Below are positions 63,942-64,000 of a DNA stretch of 64,000 nucleotides, piece after piece. A program made the translations under genes and the position numbers. The notes under the pieces were generated by a model. The model was not told the DNA's origin and did no database searches. It saw only the letters and a program-made list of their open reading frames with translations. Numbering within the stretch: the stretch's first letter is position 1; each line of letters starts with the position of its first letter. The stretch is taken from assembly GCA_965249035.1 (NCBI GenBank), contig CBDFKV010000007.1:868001-932000 (forward strand), read 5' to 3'. This DNA comes from CBDFKV01 sp965249035. GTDB taxonomy: Bacteria > Pseudomonadota > Gammaproteobacteria > Arenicellales > Poriferihabitantaceae.

Positions 63942-64000
63942 CGTGTTTCAGTGCCAATACTTGCTCTTGTAAGTCTACTGCCTTGGTGCTGTCTGCCAAC
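63928..64000 (-). CDS. Possible C-terminal end of an upstream gene
   Basis: A minus-strand frame open from the window edge to a TAG at 63928-63930, ending LADSTKAVDLQEQVLALKHDAIQ. It overlaps the FemAB-type gene start by 14 bp, an arrangement typical of operons. With only about 23 residues visible, the product cannot be named and the call could be chance. Confidence 0.35.
   Translation of the reverse strand, partial: LADSTKAVDLQEQVLALKHDAIQ

Overview
The window looks like chromosomal DNA of a Gammaproteobacterium that lives by oxidising sulfur. The evidence is the gene order thrS-infC-rpmI-rplT-pheS-pheT-ihfA-merR-tRNA-Pro, the order recR-ybaB-dnaX followed upstream by a small SRP RNA, and a near-complete reverse-type dissimilatory sulfite reductase (rDsr) operon in the order known from purple sulfur bacteria such as Allochromatium. 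A PHA synthase/phasin pair, a phosphoribulokinase-like gene and an LCIB-like carbonic anhydrase candidate fit a storage-forming organism with some link to CO2 fixation. Genus cannot be read from the sequence; a marine or brackish Thiotrichales/Chromatiales-type organism is a guess.

Layout. 1-1410: edge of an IS1182-type insertion sequence. 1.4-8.3 kb: EamA transporter, recR/ybaB/dnaX, SRP RNA, phaC and phasin. 8.2-15.9 kb: tRNA-Pro and the translation cluster, all on the minus strand. 16-26.5 kb: mixed metabolic genes (cytochrome P460-like protein, ectoine-hydrolase-like M24 protein, coaE, PQQ-type sugar dehydrogenase, Kef-type K+ efflux pair, MATE pump, hydrolase, class-V aminotransferase). 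26.6-31.7 kb: two near-identical 1388-bp insertion sequences, each with its own 15-bp target duplication; the second splits a catalase gene. 31.9-44.9 kb: a VOC protein, then dsrR, N, P, O, J, L, K, M, C, H, F, E, B and A, listed in increasing coordinate and transcribed leftward from dsrA.

45.1-47.8 kb: a divergent rightward cluster of two unrecognised genes and a stand-alone Cas6/Cmx6-like RAMP protein with no CRISPR array in sight, then a lipoprotein. 47.8-52.2 kb: lactate oxidation (lutABC) with an AEC transporter and an AlaX editing protein. 52.4-56.1 kb: an SDR and two tandem CorC-type proteins. 56.2-59.5 kb: trpD, an LCIB-like protein and a phosphoribulokinase homologue whose key catalytic acids are replaced. 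59.6-64 kb: exported proteins, a PaiB-like protein, a DJ-1 protein and a FemAB/GNAT-type protein.

In the rDsr system, DsrEFH passes sulfane sulfur to the DsrC C-terminal cysteines, DsrAB oxidises it to sulfite, DsrL is the flavoprotein partner, and DsrMKJOP links the reaction to the membrane quinone pool. The two most unusual signals are the Cas6-like cluster divergent from dsrA and the degenerate phosphoribulokinase beside the LCIB-like protein.
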